From assembly GCA_014894395.1 (NCBI GenBank), contig JADBLO010000059.1, forward strand, positions 1 to 64,000: 64,000 nucleotides of DNA, read 5' to 3'. Of the stretch, positions 1 through 10,088 are shown in pieces. The stretch comes from Thermoplasmata archaeon. Its GTDB lineage: Archaea > Thermoplasmatota > E2 > DHVEG-1. Within the stretch, counting starts at the first letter, position 1; each line of letters starts with the position of its first letter. The notes below the pieces were generated by a model. It did no database searches and was not told the origin of the DNA. It saw only the letters and a list, made by a program, of their open reading frames with translations. Both the position numbers and the translations under genes were made by a program.

Positions 1-188
1 CGTCTGATAAATGCTTCTCCTGTTGGGACGGGAGAACAATTGTTAGACAGCCTCATTTTATTAAAAAGAATTCCCGTCAATGACATACATTCATTTATTA
101 ACCTTGACGGATGTAATAAAATATATTATTTTAGAAACATTTAAATGACTATTAGCTATTCCATAAGTTATTTGGGGAAGGAAAATAT

Positions 189-1082
189 ATGAAACAAAAT
201 GAGGAATTAGGAAATAAAGGAAATTTTAAAGGGCGGTTTGTTTGGAGGCTAGCGACGATCGTCGTTGTTTTTGTCATGATTGGTAGTGGTTCAGTATGGT
301 ATCTCTCAATAGATAAATCAAATCCAGAGATTACGACAAGTAATAGAAATATCATCGCTCTTGAAGCACCGCTTTTATTACCCCTAGGGGAAAATGGGAC
401 GAGAAGCTCATTTCTCGATCAAGAAGCAGGGATATCTGCATATACAAACGTGGGAACGACAATAAATTTGACTTTGGCAAGGAATGCTTTTCGGACTATA
501 GAAAATGAATCAACAGACTATATAATCGGATCTGTGCCACTGCCAGATTATTCTGAATCAGAAGATGTCCATTGCTATGTTCACCAGGATGGCTGGATTG
601 TCTCATATTACCTAAAGACAGAACCGATAGGAAAAATATTCGACGGGGTCGACTATACAACAGATGGACAAATTACAGATACGAAACTAAATGACGGTAT
701 CGATGCAGTATGTGAGGCTGCAGCTGTAGTTCCTGGAAATATTAATTATTTTGATTTCGAATGGCCAAATGCCCAAAAAATGATGATAGTTGGTGATGCG
801 ATATGGGGTTATCCAGGAGGCCCAAACACATTTAATCTCACATTACCTACGGATTTTACCTTTTACGAACGTTCATTTTGTCATTATAGTGTAAACTCTT
901 GCAGCTATTCACAACTTTATATTAACCAACAACAAATCAGTTATGTATACCATTCGTTTAATTATGGTTCACTCTCATCATCGCAGCTTCCATCAGGCCC
1001 AACTAATATCATAAAATTAACCTCGAATTGTGGAAGCAGCCAGCAGACATCCGCGATGATCTTACTTCTCTATAAAGAATGA
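189..1082 (+). CDS. Membrane-anchored extracellular protein of unknown function
   Basis: 297-aa ORF; N-terminal hydrophobic segment (LATIVVVFVMIGSGSVWYL) followed by a polar, N-glycosylation-sequon-rich ectodomain; no recognised family. Confidence 0.7.
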   Translation: MKQNEELGNKGNFKGRFVWRLATIVVVFVMIGSGSVWYLSIDKSNPEITTSNRNIIALEAPLLLPLGENGTRSSFLDQEAGISAYTNVGTTINLTLARNAFRTIENESTDYIIGSVPLPDYSESEDVHCYVHQDGWIVSYYLKTEPIGKIFDGVDYTTDGQITDTKLNDGIDAVCEAAAVVPGNINYFDFEWPNAQKMMIVGDAIWGYPGGPNTFNLTLPTDFTFYERSFCHYSVNSCSYSQLYINQQQISYVYHSFNYGSLSSSQLPSGPTNIIKLTSNCGSSQQTSAMILLLYKE

Positions 1083-1128
1083 TAAACTAATGAGTGACCA
1101 CAAGCGAAATAGAAAGACAAGGTGAAGC

Positions 1129-4100
1129 ATGAAGAGAGTCTTGGTTCCAATTATCGCTTTTCTTCTCATGAGTAGTCAATTGGTTTTTGTTGTTCATGCA
1201 TCCCAGATCATTATACAAAATGCGGATACTCAATGGACTACTGTGACCACTTCAAATTCGGACATGAAAAATTCAACCACAATTGTAAAATCTCGGATTA
1301 TCGCTGAATATGCAGAAACACTATATAGATATTCCTTAAGTCATTCAGTTAATCTTGATATCCTTGCCGCGTTAGTGAGTAATCGAATAATTGTTGAATA
1401 TGCAAATACATTAAAACATTATCCACTCATTCATTCTTCAATTCTCAATTTACTCATTAGTGGGGTACCACCACGTATCATTATGGAATATGCAGAAACT
1501 GCCAAAACCTTTGATTTGTCCCCTTTTAATCAAAGTCAAAATCAACCACCATATGTACCAATGAATCTCAAACAACTTACAATTCAAGGAACAGAAATAC
1601 CTGTTGGTGGCATTGTTACGAATAGAACCATTTACGTCAGAGGAACGGCCAACGATACCAATACTGACAAGGTGCGTCTTCAGATAGAATTACGGCGACT
1701 CACCGAAAACAATGGAACATTCCTAAATAAATATACACAGCAAAGCACGTTAGTGGATAGCGGAAGTCAAATTAATATTACTATTAGTGGTCTTGTTAAG
1801 GGAGACTATCACTGGCAGGCAAGAACAGTGGATCAATATGGTCTGACATCGAATTGGACCAGCTTTGGAAACAACAATAATTCAGCTCTAGATTTCTCAG
1901 TTAACATCACATCCCCACCCGATTCAATCTTTACCTACTCCCCGACATCACCACAAATCGGAGAACAAATATTTTTCAATGCAACACAATCACTAGACCC
2001 AGATGGCGGAGAAATATCATGTTCATGGCATTTTGGTGATGGTCAAGACGGATCAGGAAAAACAACAACCCATGCCTATAACCAAATAGGACAATATAAT
2101 GTGACCCTGACAGTAACCGATAATGAACAGAAAAAAAGCAATTATACGTTAAAAATACAAGTAGTGAGTGACCAGTTACAGGATTGCGTAGAAAATTTCG
2201 TACAAGAAACAAAAAGCCAAATTACCGATATAAGCAATCATGCATTACAGTCAGCTTCTGCCGCTGATTTCTTTAATGACGAAGTGAACAACGATCAAAA
2301 AGAACTCGTAAGAGAGGTCATAGACGCATTATTATCTATTGTTTTTGATTATGGTCTAGAAACTAATACAAAAGTAGGTGCTCTCTCGATATGGGATTAT
2401 TCGAAGTACCATGATATGTTTCCAACCCTTATCGATTTGATTGACACAAAGGGATGGATCGCTGGAGATGTTTTAAAAACCATTCTACAGCAATATGCCG
2501 AAGAAGTTATTTTTGATTACATTCAAAAAAATCATAAAGATTTACTTGAGAACACACAGTATAGTTATCTTGGATCATTTAGTCATCTTTTGTCAACACA
2601 AAATATGCAAAGAAGAAATACTCTGGATGCATTAAAAAACCAGGCTTTAGCAAATCTCAGTAAATTAACTCCTCAACAAATCAATTTATTTGTAAAAGAT
2701 ATTCAAAAGAGGCATACCGGAAATCTGTTTATCGATAATCTTTACTCGACTAAATCTATTTTACCAACCACCCTACAAGCGATTAGAGAACAACTTAATC
2801 AAGATGTTTTATTAATTTTAGTTAATGAACTCGGGTTACCTGCTGCTATGGTGGTTTTATCAATGATATTTGGGCCAGGAGCATCAATACTAGAAAAATG
2901 TATAAAAGTCACCTATCTTTTAAATAAAATGCGTAATGACGCAAAAATAGCATCTATAGGGGCAAACACATTATTTGATGGATTTACCGGATGCGACCTT
3001 ATTTCTCGTAACACCTGTCAAGATCTTATAAATATTAACAAGAAATCTATTCCTTCAACAGTCACTGGAAAAATCGTTTCCATTGAAAATTTTGCAAGAG
3101 GTTGGCTACGAAAACCTGTTCACTATGACGACTATCACGGGTTTTTCCCGGTAGACGTTTATTCTGTAGTGACTATAAAAAACACTGGGAATATCACAGC
3201 AACATTTGAACTTTCAGGAGTGTACACCAAGACCTATAGTTACTTGTATGATTTACCGGTTGTGATTACAGAGAAAAAAGAGGATATTGCGCCTCATCAC
3301 ACAGAGACATTGACGATTTGGTTCAAAAGAAACGGTAGTGGCGCTAATATGGACAATCAAATAGTAAATTATTATCTCCTAGGGATAAACAAAGATAATG
3401 GAGTTTATGCTGCTGATATGACAAGTAGTAAATTTGGGACAACACGAATAGTCACCAATGGAGACATTGTACCCCCGGAAGAATTAGAAAACGCCCCTAT
3501 GTATTCATATCCAATAAAATCTGAAATAACTAAACAAGAAGATATATACAATCTTAGTATCTATCTTGAAAACCCCTTTGAATTCCCTATAGATATCAAT
3601 CTTTCGCAGCAAATCCCAGATACTCTTATCATACTCTCGTCTGAGAATGGTACTATTCTAAATAACAATATTTCTTGGAATATGACCTTAGAGCCAGAGG
3701 AACACAAGGAAATCAACAGTATATTACAACCACAAGGTTCTACCGTGCAACAGGTGAATGTCTCAGGAGCTGAACTAAACATGTATGACCGTGTTCATGA
3801 TTATTGGATTGATTTTCTCTCAAATAATATTTCTTTTAACACAAACATCGCACCGGTTGCATCATTTATTTATTCTCCGTATCCTTCACGAATAAACCAA
3901 GAAGTCACCTTTAATGCCTCGTATTCCAGTGATGTAGATGGAACTATCTCTTCATATTCATGGGATTTCGGTGATTTAACACAGGCTTCTGGAAAAATAG
4001 TTCAGCATATGTATACTGATACTGGCACCTATGTTGTAACATTACAAGTAACAGATGATAAAGGAACCGTGAATAATTCATCAGAGATTATAACGATAAA

Positions 4101-4578
4101 AATGTTATCGCCACCTCAGCTCAATCAAGAATATCCTGGCAATAATTCCAATGGAAATGGACGTCCACCAAGTGATCTCCATTCAACAATATCTGATCCT
4201 ACGGGCGATTCTATGACTGTCTATCTCAGATGGATGAACCATACTGGAAAATGGGTAACTCTTCAGATCTACTTTGTTGTTGGAAATGGTACCTGTAATT
4301 TCATTCCTTCTGATAATAATTGGATATGGGGTAATACCACCTACTTCTGGAGCGTAAACGTCACCGATGGAACTTCTTGGACCAATAAAACCTATCATTA
4401 TACAACCAAGGGGAGCAGGTACGACGTCAACAACAATAATATGGTGAATTTCCAGGACGCTGGATTAGTCTGGACCCATCGTACCAGCCTTGTCCCTTAC
4501 GATGGACTCTATGATGTAAATGGCAACGGACTGGTGAACTTCCAGGACGCTGGACTGACATGGACTCATCGAGATTAA
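1129..4578 (+). CDS. Secreted PKD-domain protein with three N-terminal RIIxEYAxT repeats and C-terminal type I-like dockerin
   Basis: Signal peptide MKRVLVPIIAFLLMSSQLVFVVHA; two PKD domains (WHFGDGQ..., WDFGDLT...); C-terminal duplicated Ca-binding repeat DVNNNNMVNFQDAGLVWTHR / DVNGNGLVNFQDAGLTWTHR. Confidence 0.9.
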   Translation: MKRVLVPIIAFLLMSSQLVFVVHASQIIIQNADTQWTTVTTSNSDMKNSTTIVKSRIIAEYAETLYRYSLSHSVNLDILAALVSNRIIVEYANTLKHYPLIHSSILNLLISGVPPRIIMEYAETAKTFDLSPFNQSQNQPPYVPMNLKQLTIQGTEIPVGGIVTNRTIYVRGTANDTNTDKVRLQIELRRLTENNGTFLNKYTQQSTLVDSGSQINITISGLVKGDYHWQARTVDQYGLTSNWTSFGNNNNSALDFSVNITSPPDSIFTYSPTSPQIGEQIFFNATQSLDPDGGEISCSWHFGDGQDGSGKTTTHAYNQIGQYNVTLTVTDNEQKKSNYTLKIQVVSDQLQDCVENFVQETKSQITDISNHALQSASAADFFNDEVNNDQKELVREVIDALLSIVFDYGLETNTKVGALSIWDYSKYHDMFPTLIDLIDTKGWIAGDVLKTILQQYAEEVIFDYIQKNHKDLLENTQYSYLGSFSHLLSTQNMQRRNTLDALKNQALANLSKLTPQQINLFVKDIQKRHTGNLFIDNLYSTKSILPTTLQAIREQLNQDVLLILVNELGLPAAMVVLSMIFGPGASILEKCIKVTYLLNKMRNDAKIASIGANTLFDGFTGCDLISRNTCQDLININKKSIPSTVTGKIVSIENFARGWLRKPVHYDDYHGFFPVDVYSVVTIKNTGNITATFELSGVYTKTYSYLYDLPVVITEKKEDIAPHHTETLTIWFKRNGSGANMDNQIVNYYLLGINKDNGVYAADMTSSKFGTTRIVTNGDIVPPEELENAPMYSYPIKSEITKQEDIYNLSIYLENPFEFPIDINLSQQIPDTLIILSSENGTILNNNISWNMTLEPEEHKEINSILQPQGSTVQQVNVSGAELNMYDRVHDYWIDFLSNNISFNTNIAPVASFIYSPYPSRINQEVTFNASYSSDVDGTISSYSWDFGDLTQASGKIVQHMYTDTGTYVVTLQVTDDKGTVNNSSEIITIKMLSPPQLNQEYPGNNSNGNGRPPSDLHSTISDPTGDSMTVYLRWMNHTGKWVTLQIYFVVGNGTCNFIPSDNNWIWGNTTYFWSVNVTDGTSWTNKTYHYTTKGSRYDVNNNNMVNFQDAGLVWTHRTSLVPYDGLYDVNGNGLVNFQDAGLTWTHRD

Positions 4579-4599
4579 AGAAAACAAAAGAATAACAGA

Positions 4600-5553
4600 G
4601 TGACTGAAATGAGACAGCAAAACCCCCTCAAATCATATACCGTAGGAATCTTTACACTGATTCTCCTTACATCTTTTTTCCTTTCTTGTAGTAATACTGT
4701 TTTCGGAGAAGAAGTATCAGAAATCAACCTCATTCCCTCATCAAACCAAATCTTAGTCGGACAGGAATTTACTTTAACGCTCTCGATAAACCCAACCGAG
4801 GCAATCGGCGGCTGGTCACTTTCTCTTCGTTTCAACCAAGCACTCATCCAAGCAACCAACATCACCCCGGGAATCGACTGGACTGCATTCTTCAACCAAG
4901 GCGAGATCAATAACCTGAACGGAACAATTGCAGAGATACAGACCTGGAGCACAGGTCCGTATCCAACAACAACTCATACCCTCTGCTCCATTCGTTTCCA
5001 AGCAATTTACGCAGGTATCTGTCATCTTTCTATCGAGCAGGTGCAAGTCACCAACACATCATTTCAAACGATACCTGTTTCTTCTAAAAACACCACTGTC
5101 ACCATTGTAGAAACCTCAGGGGGAAATGACTCTCAAGGTTCAAATGAAGAGCCAGATGGGTATCTCACTGATACCGACCAAGACGGAATCTATGACACCT
5201 TCCATAATAATGAAACAGAGAACGATACTACAATACAAAAACATAACAATCGATATCTCATTGACAGCGACGGCGATGGTATCTGGGATTATTTATTTGA
5301 TCCACAGACGAAAGAAATGACGCAATACCATCCTACGAGCGAAGCAGAACAACAAGATAGCACTCCGCTTTTCATTTTAGGAAGTATTCTTGGCGTGATT
5401 CTTATTTTTTTCGTCATATTTTTACTGTTGACACGAAAGAAAAAAAATAAGTCAGCACCACTACCTCAATCCTTTGAAAGTGAAAAACTAGTAATGGAAA
5501 AAGCAACTCCGAAGAAATCTTCAACAAAGAACCCACGGAAACCAGTAAAATAA
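4600..5553 (+). CDS. Cell-surface cohesin-domain protein with DxDxDG Ca-binding stalk and C-terminal membrane anchor
   Basis: Signal peptide; cohesin-like domain (EINLIPSSNQILVGQEFTLTLSINPTEAIGGWSLSLRFNQALIQATNITPG...TLCSIRFQAIYAGICHLSIEQVQVTN); DTDQDGIYD and DSDGDGIWD; TM FILGSILGVILIFFVIFLLL and a basic tail. Confidence 0.85.
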   Translation: MTEMRQQNPLKSYTVGIFTLILLTSFFLSCSNTVFGEEVSEINLIPSSNQILVGQEFTLTLSINPTEAIGGWSLSLRFNQALIQATNITPGIDWTAFFNQGEINNLNGTIAEIQTWSTGPYPTTTHTLCSIRFQAIYAGICHLSIEQVQVTNTSFQTIPVSSKNTTVTIVETSGGNDSQGSNEEPDGYLTDTDQDGIYDTFHNNETENDTTIQKHNNRYLIDSDGDGIWDYLFDPQTKEMTQYHPTSEAEQQDSTPLFILGSILGVILIFFVIFLLLTRKKKNKSAPLPQSFESEKLVMEKATPKKSSTKNPRKPVK

Positions 5554-5572
5554 TATTCCCCATCTTTTTTTT

Positions 5573-6667
5573 TTACATTCGAGATTGGTGGAGATAGTCA
5601 TAGAGTGATTTCAGAATTTTAAAACGAGAAAGCAAAGTGAGAAGAAGGGGATGTTGTACCACGCCATGAGTGTAACTTTCTTGGGATGATTGTTCGGGTT
5701 GATCTGCGAAGATCGTATAGGATGACTGTTGCGAGATGATGCCCGATTCAACGATATCTCCACACTGTTCTATGAGAAGGGAGGAATCTTCCATGAGATG
5801 GATGTTTGCTACCTGGCTCTTTTGAAGGATGTTTTCTGATGCTTGTACGAAGGTAATAGTGTCATCGGAGAATGTGCACTGCGTAATCAGATTATTTGAT
5901 GACCCGGCAAGGTAGAGACCAAATCCTTGATTATTGCTAAACTCGCAGTTTGAGATGGTGTTGTTGTCATTGTTTGATTCTATGGCGTCGATGCCTGCAT
6001 GCGTGTTTTGAGTAAAGGTGCAAGAGGTAATTAGGTTGTTTGATGCATATTGGAGTTCGATGCCGTCGCAGTTTTTATAAAAGTTACAGGAGATGATGGT
6101 ATTGTTGTTACATTCCGATGTTGAGGCGCCCAGAAGGACGATTCCTTCGTCGTCGCAGCCTCTGAACTCGCATCCGGAAATCGTGTTTTCTGAGCTCCAG
6201 ATGGCTAGTCCGATAGGGGTGTCGTGGAACGTGCAGTCCTGTATGGTGGTGTTGCAGGCACTGATTTTTACGCAGGTTGTATAGAGTCCTGATCCTTGGT
6301 TGGTGATGTCTAGACCGCTCAGGGTGACTCCTTCTGCACTGATTCTGATGGCGTATCCGTTGTTTGCTGAGGTGGGGGAAAGAAGGGTTCGTGTTGTTCC
6401 TTCTCCTTTGAGGTGGAGTGGTTTGTTGATGGTGAGAATTTCTGTATAGGTTCCTGCAGGTAGTTGGATGGTTGAGTTTGGTTGTGCGGAATTGATGGCG
6501 TCTTGAATGGTGGTGGCAACGGCAGAAATGTCTATTACTATCTCGGTGTTAGGCACGGTGTTCTTTGATGTTGTTACTTCAGTGATTCCCGGAACAAAAA
6601 AGGTAATACTAAGAAATAATAGTGTCGTAAGAAGAGTGAGTAATCTCCTTGTATGCATTTTCTCCAT
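5573..6667 (-). CDS. Secreted right-handed parallel beta-helix (NosD/PbH1-type) protein
   Basis: Signal peptide; IQDAINSAQPNSTIQLPAGTYTE followed by repeated NxISxCxF...N coils (NTISGCEFRGC, NTIISCNFYKN, NLITSCTFTQN). Confidence 0.85.
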   Translation of the reverse strand: MEKMHTRRLLTLLTTLLFLSITFFVPGITEVTTSKNTVPNTEIVIDISAVATTIQDAINSAQPNSTIQLPAGTYTEILTINKPLHLKGEGTTRTLLSPTSANNGYAIRISAEGVTLSGLDITNQGSGLYTTCVKISACNTTIQDCTFHDTPIGLAIWSSENTISGCEFRGCDDEGIVLLGASTSECNNNTIISCNFYKNCDGIELQYASNNLITSCTFTQNTHAGIDAIESNNDNNTISNCEFSNNQGFGLYLAGSSNNLITQCTFSDDTITFVQASENILQKSQVANIHLMEDSSLLIEQCGDIVESGIISQQSSYTIFADQPEQSSQESYTHGVVQHPLLLTLLSRFKILKSLYDYLHQSRM

Positions 6668-7172
6668 TTCCTTCCATTCCTGCCATTCTATATCATGTTA
6701 AATAATGACTTGCTACTCTCTGTCATTAAACCTTTATAAAGCCTCTCGGGAAAAACGACAAAGCGGACATTTGCCACGGGTAAACAGAAAAGAAAAATGT
6801 TATCAAAACTAACGTTTATCGGGAAAATATTTTATTATGAATAAGTAATTATAAAAATTATCATTTCTGACAGATAACCTATTATAAAAATTTCGAAACA
6901 TTTTTAAATGTTAATTGTATTCATGATAACGTATATCAAAAGAAATAATGCATTATGAGATGTTTAAGAGAAGCGTATCACAAGGAGAGGAGGAAGGGAC
7001 GTTTTACGTTCTTCATATTATCCCCCTAATTTTTTCCCTTCCTTCTTTATTTTTATGACCTCGTAAAAAAAGTTGTTTTTCCACTCTCCGAATATGATAG
7101 TTTGGAAAAAGTTTTAAACGAATACCGGATTGCAGTCTCCGTAAAAATTATTTAGTGGAGGCAAACGTAGAT

Positions 7173-8351
7173 ATGAATGAAGCAGTCATTGTAGCAGCGC
7201 TCCGAACAGCGCAGGGAAAATTTGATGGTACCTTAAAAAGCTTTTCCGCTCCTCAACTCGGAGGAATCGTCATAAAAGAAGCCGTGAAAAAAACAGGGAT
7301 ACAACCAAAAGAAATCAATGAAGTCATCATGGGAAATGTGATCTCCGCTGGTCTAGGCCAGAATGTGGCACGACAGGCCGCTATCGCAGCAGGACTCCCG
7401 TATGAGATCGGTTGTTTTCATATTGACAAGGTCTGCGGATCGTCACTCAAGGCAGTGATTCTTGCTGCTCAAGCAATAAAACTCGGGGACGCAGACTGTA
7501 TCATCGCAGGAGGCATGGAGAGTATGACAAACTGCCCGTACATCCTTGACAAGGCGCGGTTCGGGTACCGCATCTTCGACGGGAAGATCATCGACTCTAT
7601 GGTTCATGATGGCCTCTGGGATGCGTACAATAATTTCCATATGGGGATGACCGGGGAAATCGTCGCAGAAAAATATAAAATAAGCAGGAAAGACTGCGAT
7701 GAGCTTGCCTACCAAAGCCATCAGAAAGCAGCAAAAGCAACGGAGACCGGGAAATTCAAAGACGAAATAGTCCCGGTGGAGATTAAACAAAAGAAAGGAG
7801 ATCCGATTATTTTTGCATACGATGAAGGCATCCGCAAGGATACCACCATGGAGAGTCTTGGTGCATTAAAACCATTCTTCAAAGAAGGAGGTGTGATTAC
7901 CGCGGGAAACGCCTCACAGATTACCGATGGCGCATCAGCAGTGGTCGTGATGAGCAAAGAGAAAGCAAAAAAAGAAAACCTCGAGATACTCGCGACCATC
8001 AAAGGATATGACACCACCGGAGTAAAACCAGAGTATGTCATGGAAGCACCGATCCCTGGACTCAGAAACCTGTTTAAAAAGATGAAACTCACGATTGACG
8101 ATATCGATCTTGTGGAGCATAACGAAGCGTTCTCCTCTGCCTCCGCAGCACTCATCAAAGAGATCGGCATCCCAACGGAGAAATTCAATGTCCATGGCGG
8201 CGCAATCGCCATTGGTCACCCAATCGGCAGCAGCGGGTCTCGTATACTCGTAACATTACTTCATTCGATGAAACACTATAAGAAACACCGCGGTCTTGCG
8301 ACCATCTGTCTAGGTGGTGGCCATGCGGTATCAATGATTGTGGAACGGTAG
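7173..8351 (+). CDS. Acetyl-CoA C-acetyltransferase (thiolase)
   Basis: [22 protein letters not shown]; catalytic [40 protein letters not shown]. The track start at 7155 overlaps the GGAGG-like SD; ATG at 7173 preferred. Confidence 0.93.
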   Translation: MNEAVIVAALRTAQGKFDGTLKSFSAPQLGGIVIKEAVKKTGIQPKEINEVIMGNVISAGLGQNVARQAAIAAGLPYEIGCFHIDKVCGSSLKAVILAAQAIKLGDADCIIAGGMESMTNCPYILDKARFGYRIFDGKIIDSMVHDGLWDAYNNFHMGMTGEIVAEKYKISRKDCDELAYQSHQKAAKATETGKFKDEIVPVEIKQKKGDPIIFAYDEGIRKDTTMESLGALKPFFKEGGVITAGNASQITDGASAVVVMSKEKAKKENLEILATIKGYDTTGVKPEYVMEAPIPGLRNLFKKMKLTIDDIDLVEHNEAFSSASAALIKEIGIPTEKFNVHGGAIAIGHPIGSSGSRILVTLLHSMKHYKKHRGLATICLGGGHAVSMIVER

Positions 8352-8362
8352 GAGAAATTCAG

Positions 8363-9220
8363 ATGACCATAAAAAAGATAGGTATTATCGGCGCGGGAAC
8401 CATGGGTCATGGGATCGCATTGGTTGCCGCAAAAGCAGGATATGAGGTTGTTCTTCATGATATAAAAGATGAGTACGTGAAGAAAGGACTTACTTCCGTT
8501 GAGAAGTTCGTGGATAAATCCGTTGAGAAAGGAAAAATGACCCCGGATGACAAAAAAAACATCCTGGGAAAAATCCATGGAACAACAAAACTAGAAGACA
8601 TGAAAGACGCTGATGTAATCATCGAGGCAATCCTGGAAGAGGTGAAGATGAAAAAAGAGGTTTTCCAGAAACTCGATGGGATCTGCAAGAAAGAAACCAT
8701 TTTTGCTTCAAACACATCCACGATCCCTATTACGGATCTCGCTTCAGCAACAAAGCGGCCGGATCAGTTCATCGGGATGCATTTCATGAACCCGGTACCG
8801 CTGATGAAACTTGTTGAGGTCATCCGTGGATTACGCACATCCCCTGAGACAGCGACCATAATCAAGCACCTTGCAGAGAAAATGGAGAAAATCCCTATAG
8901 AAGTAAACGACGGACCAGGATTCATATCAAATCGCGTGCTGTTCGCCATGATCAACGAGGCGATGTTCTGTCTGCAGGATGGAACCGGCACCGTGCAATC
9001 CATCGATAGCGTGATGAAGCTGGGGATGAATCATCCCATGGGCCCCCTGGAGCTTGCTGATCTGATAGGACTTGATGTCAGCCTCAACATCATGAACGTC
9101 CTATATGAAGGATTCAATGATTCGAAGTACCGCCCCTGCCCGCTGCTAAAAAAAATGGTGCACGCCGGGTACCTCGGACGGAAAACCGGGAAAGGATTCT
9201 ACGACTATCCCCCGAGGTGA
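8363..9220 (+). CDS. 3-hydroxyacyl-CoA (3-hydroxybutyryl-CoA) dehydrogenase
   Basis: [21 protein letters not shown] Rossmann fold; [31 protein letters not shown]. Confidence 0.93.
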   Translation: MTIKKIGIIGAGTMGHGIALVAAKAGYEVVLHDIKDEYVKKGLTSVEKFVDKSVEKGKMTPDDKKNILGKIHGTTKLEDMKDADVIIEAILEEVKMKKEVFQKLDGICKKETIFASNTSTIPITDLASATKRPDQFIGMHFMNPVPLMKLVEVIRGLRTSPETATIIKHLAEKMEKIPIEVNDGPGFISNRVLFAMINEAMFCLQDGTGTVQSIDSVMKLGMNHPMGPLELADLIGLDVSLNIMNVLYEGFNDSKYRPCPLLKKMVHAGYLGRKTGKGFYDYPPR

Positions 9221-9226
9221 GAACCT

Positions 9227-10006
9227 ATGAGTTATAAAGACATCATCGTTGAAAAGAAAAACGCAGTCGCAACAATCATCATGAACCGGCCACAGGTCCT
9301 CAATGCGTTAGATAAAGTAACATTGGAAGAACTCATCAACGCAGTGGAGGAGCTGGAAAACGACCCTGCCATTCACGTGGCAATACTCACAGGGGAAGAA
9401 AAAGCGTTCATCGCAGGCGCAGACATCAAACAAATGCAGCAGATGAACACGCTGCAGGCAAAAGAGTTCGCAGCACTTGGACATCGGCTTCTGCAGAACA
9501 TAGAAAACTCACGTCTTCCCTACATCGCTGCAGTCAACGGGTACGCACTTGGGGGTGGCTGTGAGGTGATGATGGCCTGTGACATTGTCCTTGCCTCTGC
9601 GAATGCAAAGATAGGTCAGCCGGAAATTAATCTTGGGATCCACCCGGGGTTCGGAGGGACGCAACGACTGCCACGGCTTGTTGGAACCATAAAAGCAAAA
9701 GAGCTGCTTCTCACCGGTGATACGATTGATGCACAGGAAGCATGTCGCATCGGCCTGGTAAACAAGGTTGTCGACCATGAGAAACTCATGGAGGAAGCGG
9801 ATAAACTCGCACAAAAAATCGCAGGGAAATCCACTGTTCAGACCGGATTTATCAAAGCACTGGTCAATAAAGGAAGTAACATTGATCTTCCATCGGCATG
9901 CGCACTTGAGATCTCTTATTTCTCCGCAAGCTTCTCCACAGAAGACCAGAAAGAAGGCATGATTGCGTTCCTGGAAAAAAGAAAACCCCTGTTTAAAGGA
10001 AAATAA
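9227..10006 (+). CDS. Enoyl-CoA hydratase/isomerase (crotonase fold)
   Basis: FIAGADIKQM, YALGGGCEVMMACDIVLAS, GQPEINLGIHPGFGGTQRLPRLVG. Confidence 0.93.
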   Translation: MSYKDIIVEKKNAVATIIMNRPQVLNALDKVTLEELINAVEELENDPAIHVAILTGEEKAFIAGADIKQMQQMNTLQAKEFAALGHRLLQNIENSRLPYIAAVNGYALGGGCEVMMACDIVLASANAKIGQPEINLGIHPGFGGTQRLPRLVGTIKAKELLLTGDTIDAQEACRIGLVNKVVDHEKLMEEADKLAQKIAGKSTVQTGFIKALVNKGSNIDLPSACALEISYFSASFSTEDQKEGMIAFLEKRKPLFKGK

Positions 10007-10088
10007 TCAGGAGACAACATAAAAAAAACTTCACTATATTATAAAGGATACCTTTATAAAAGAATTCCTTATTAGTAAATACTACTGG

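Noticed and set aside
5161-5300. DxDxDG motifs in the cohesin protein as a second dockerin
   Set aside because: DTDQDGIYD and DSDGDGIWD look like thrombospondin type 3-like Ca-binding stalk repeats and lack the F-helix pattern of dockerins.
7443-8219. Minus-strand ORFs opposite the thiolase (115, 163 and 94 aa) and similar antisense ORFs throughout the track
   Set aside because: Overlap unambiguous conserved genes on the other strand, lack start context and recognisable motifs; typical shadow ORFs.
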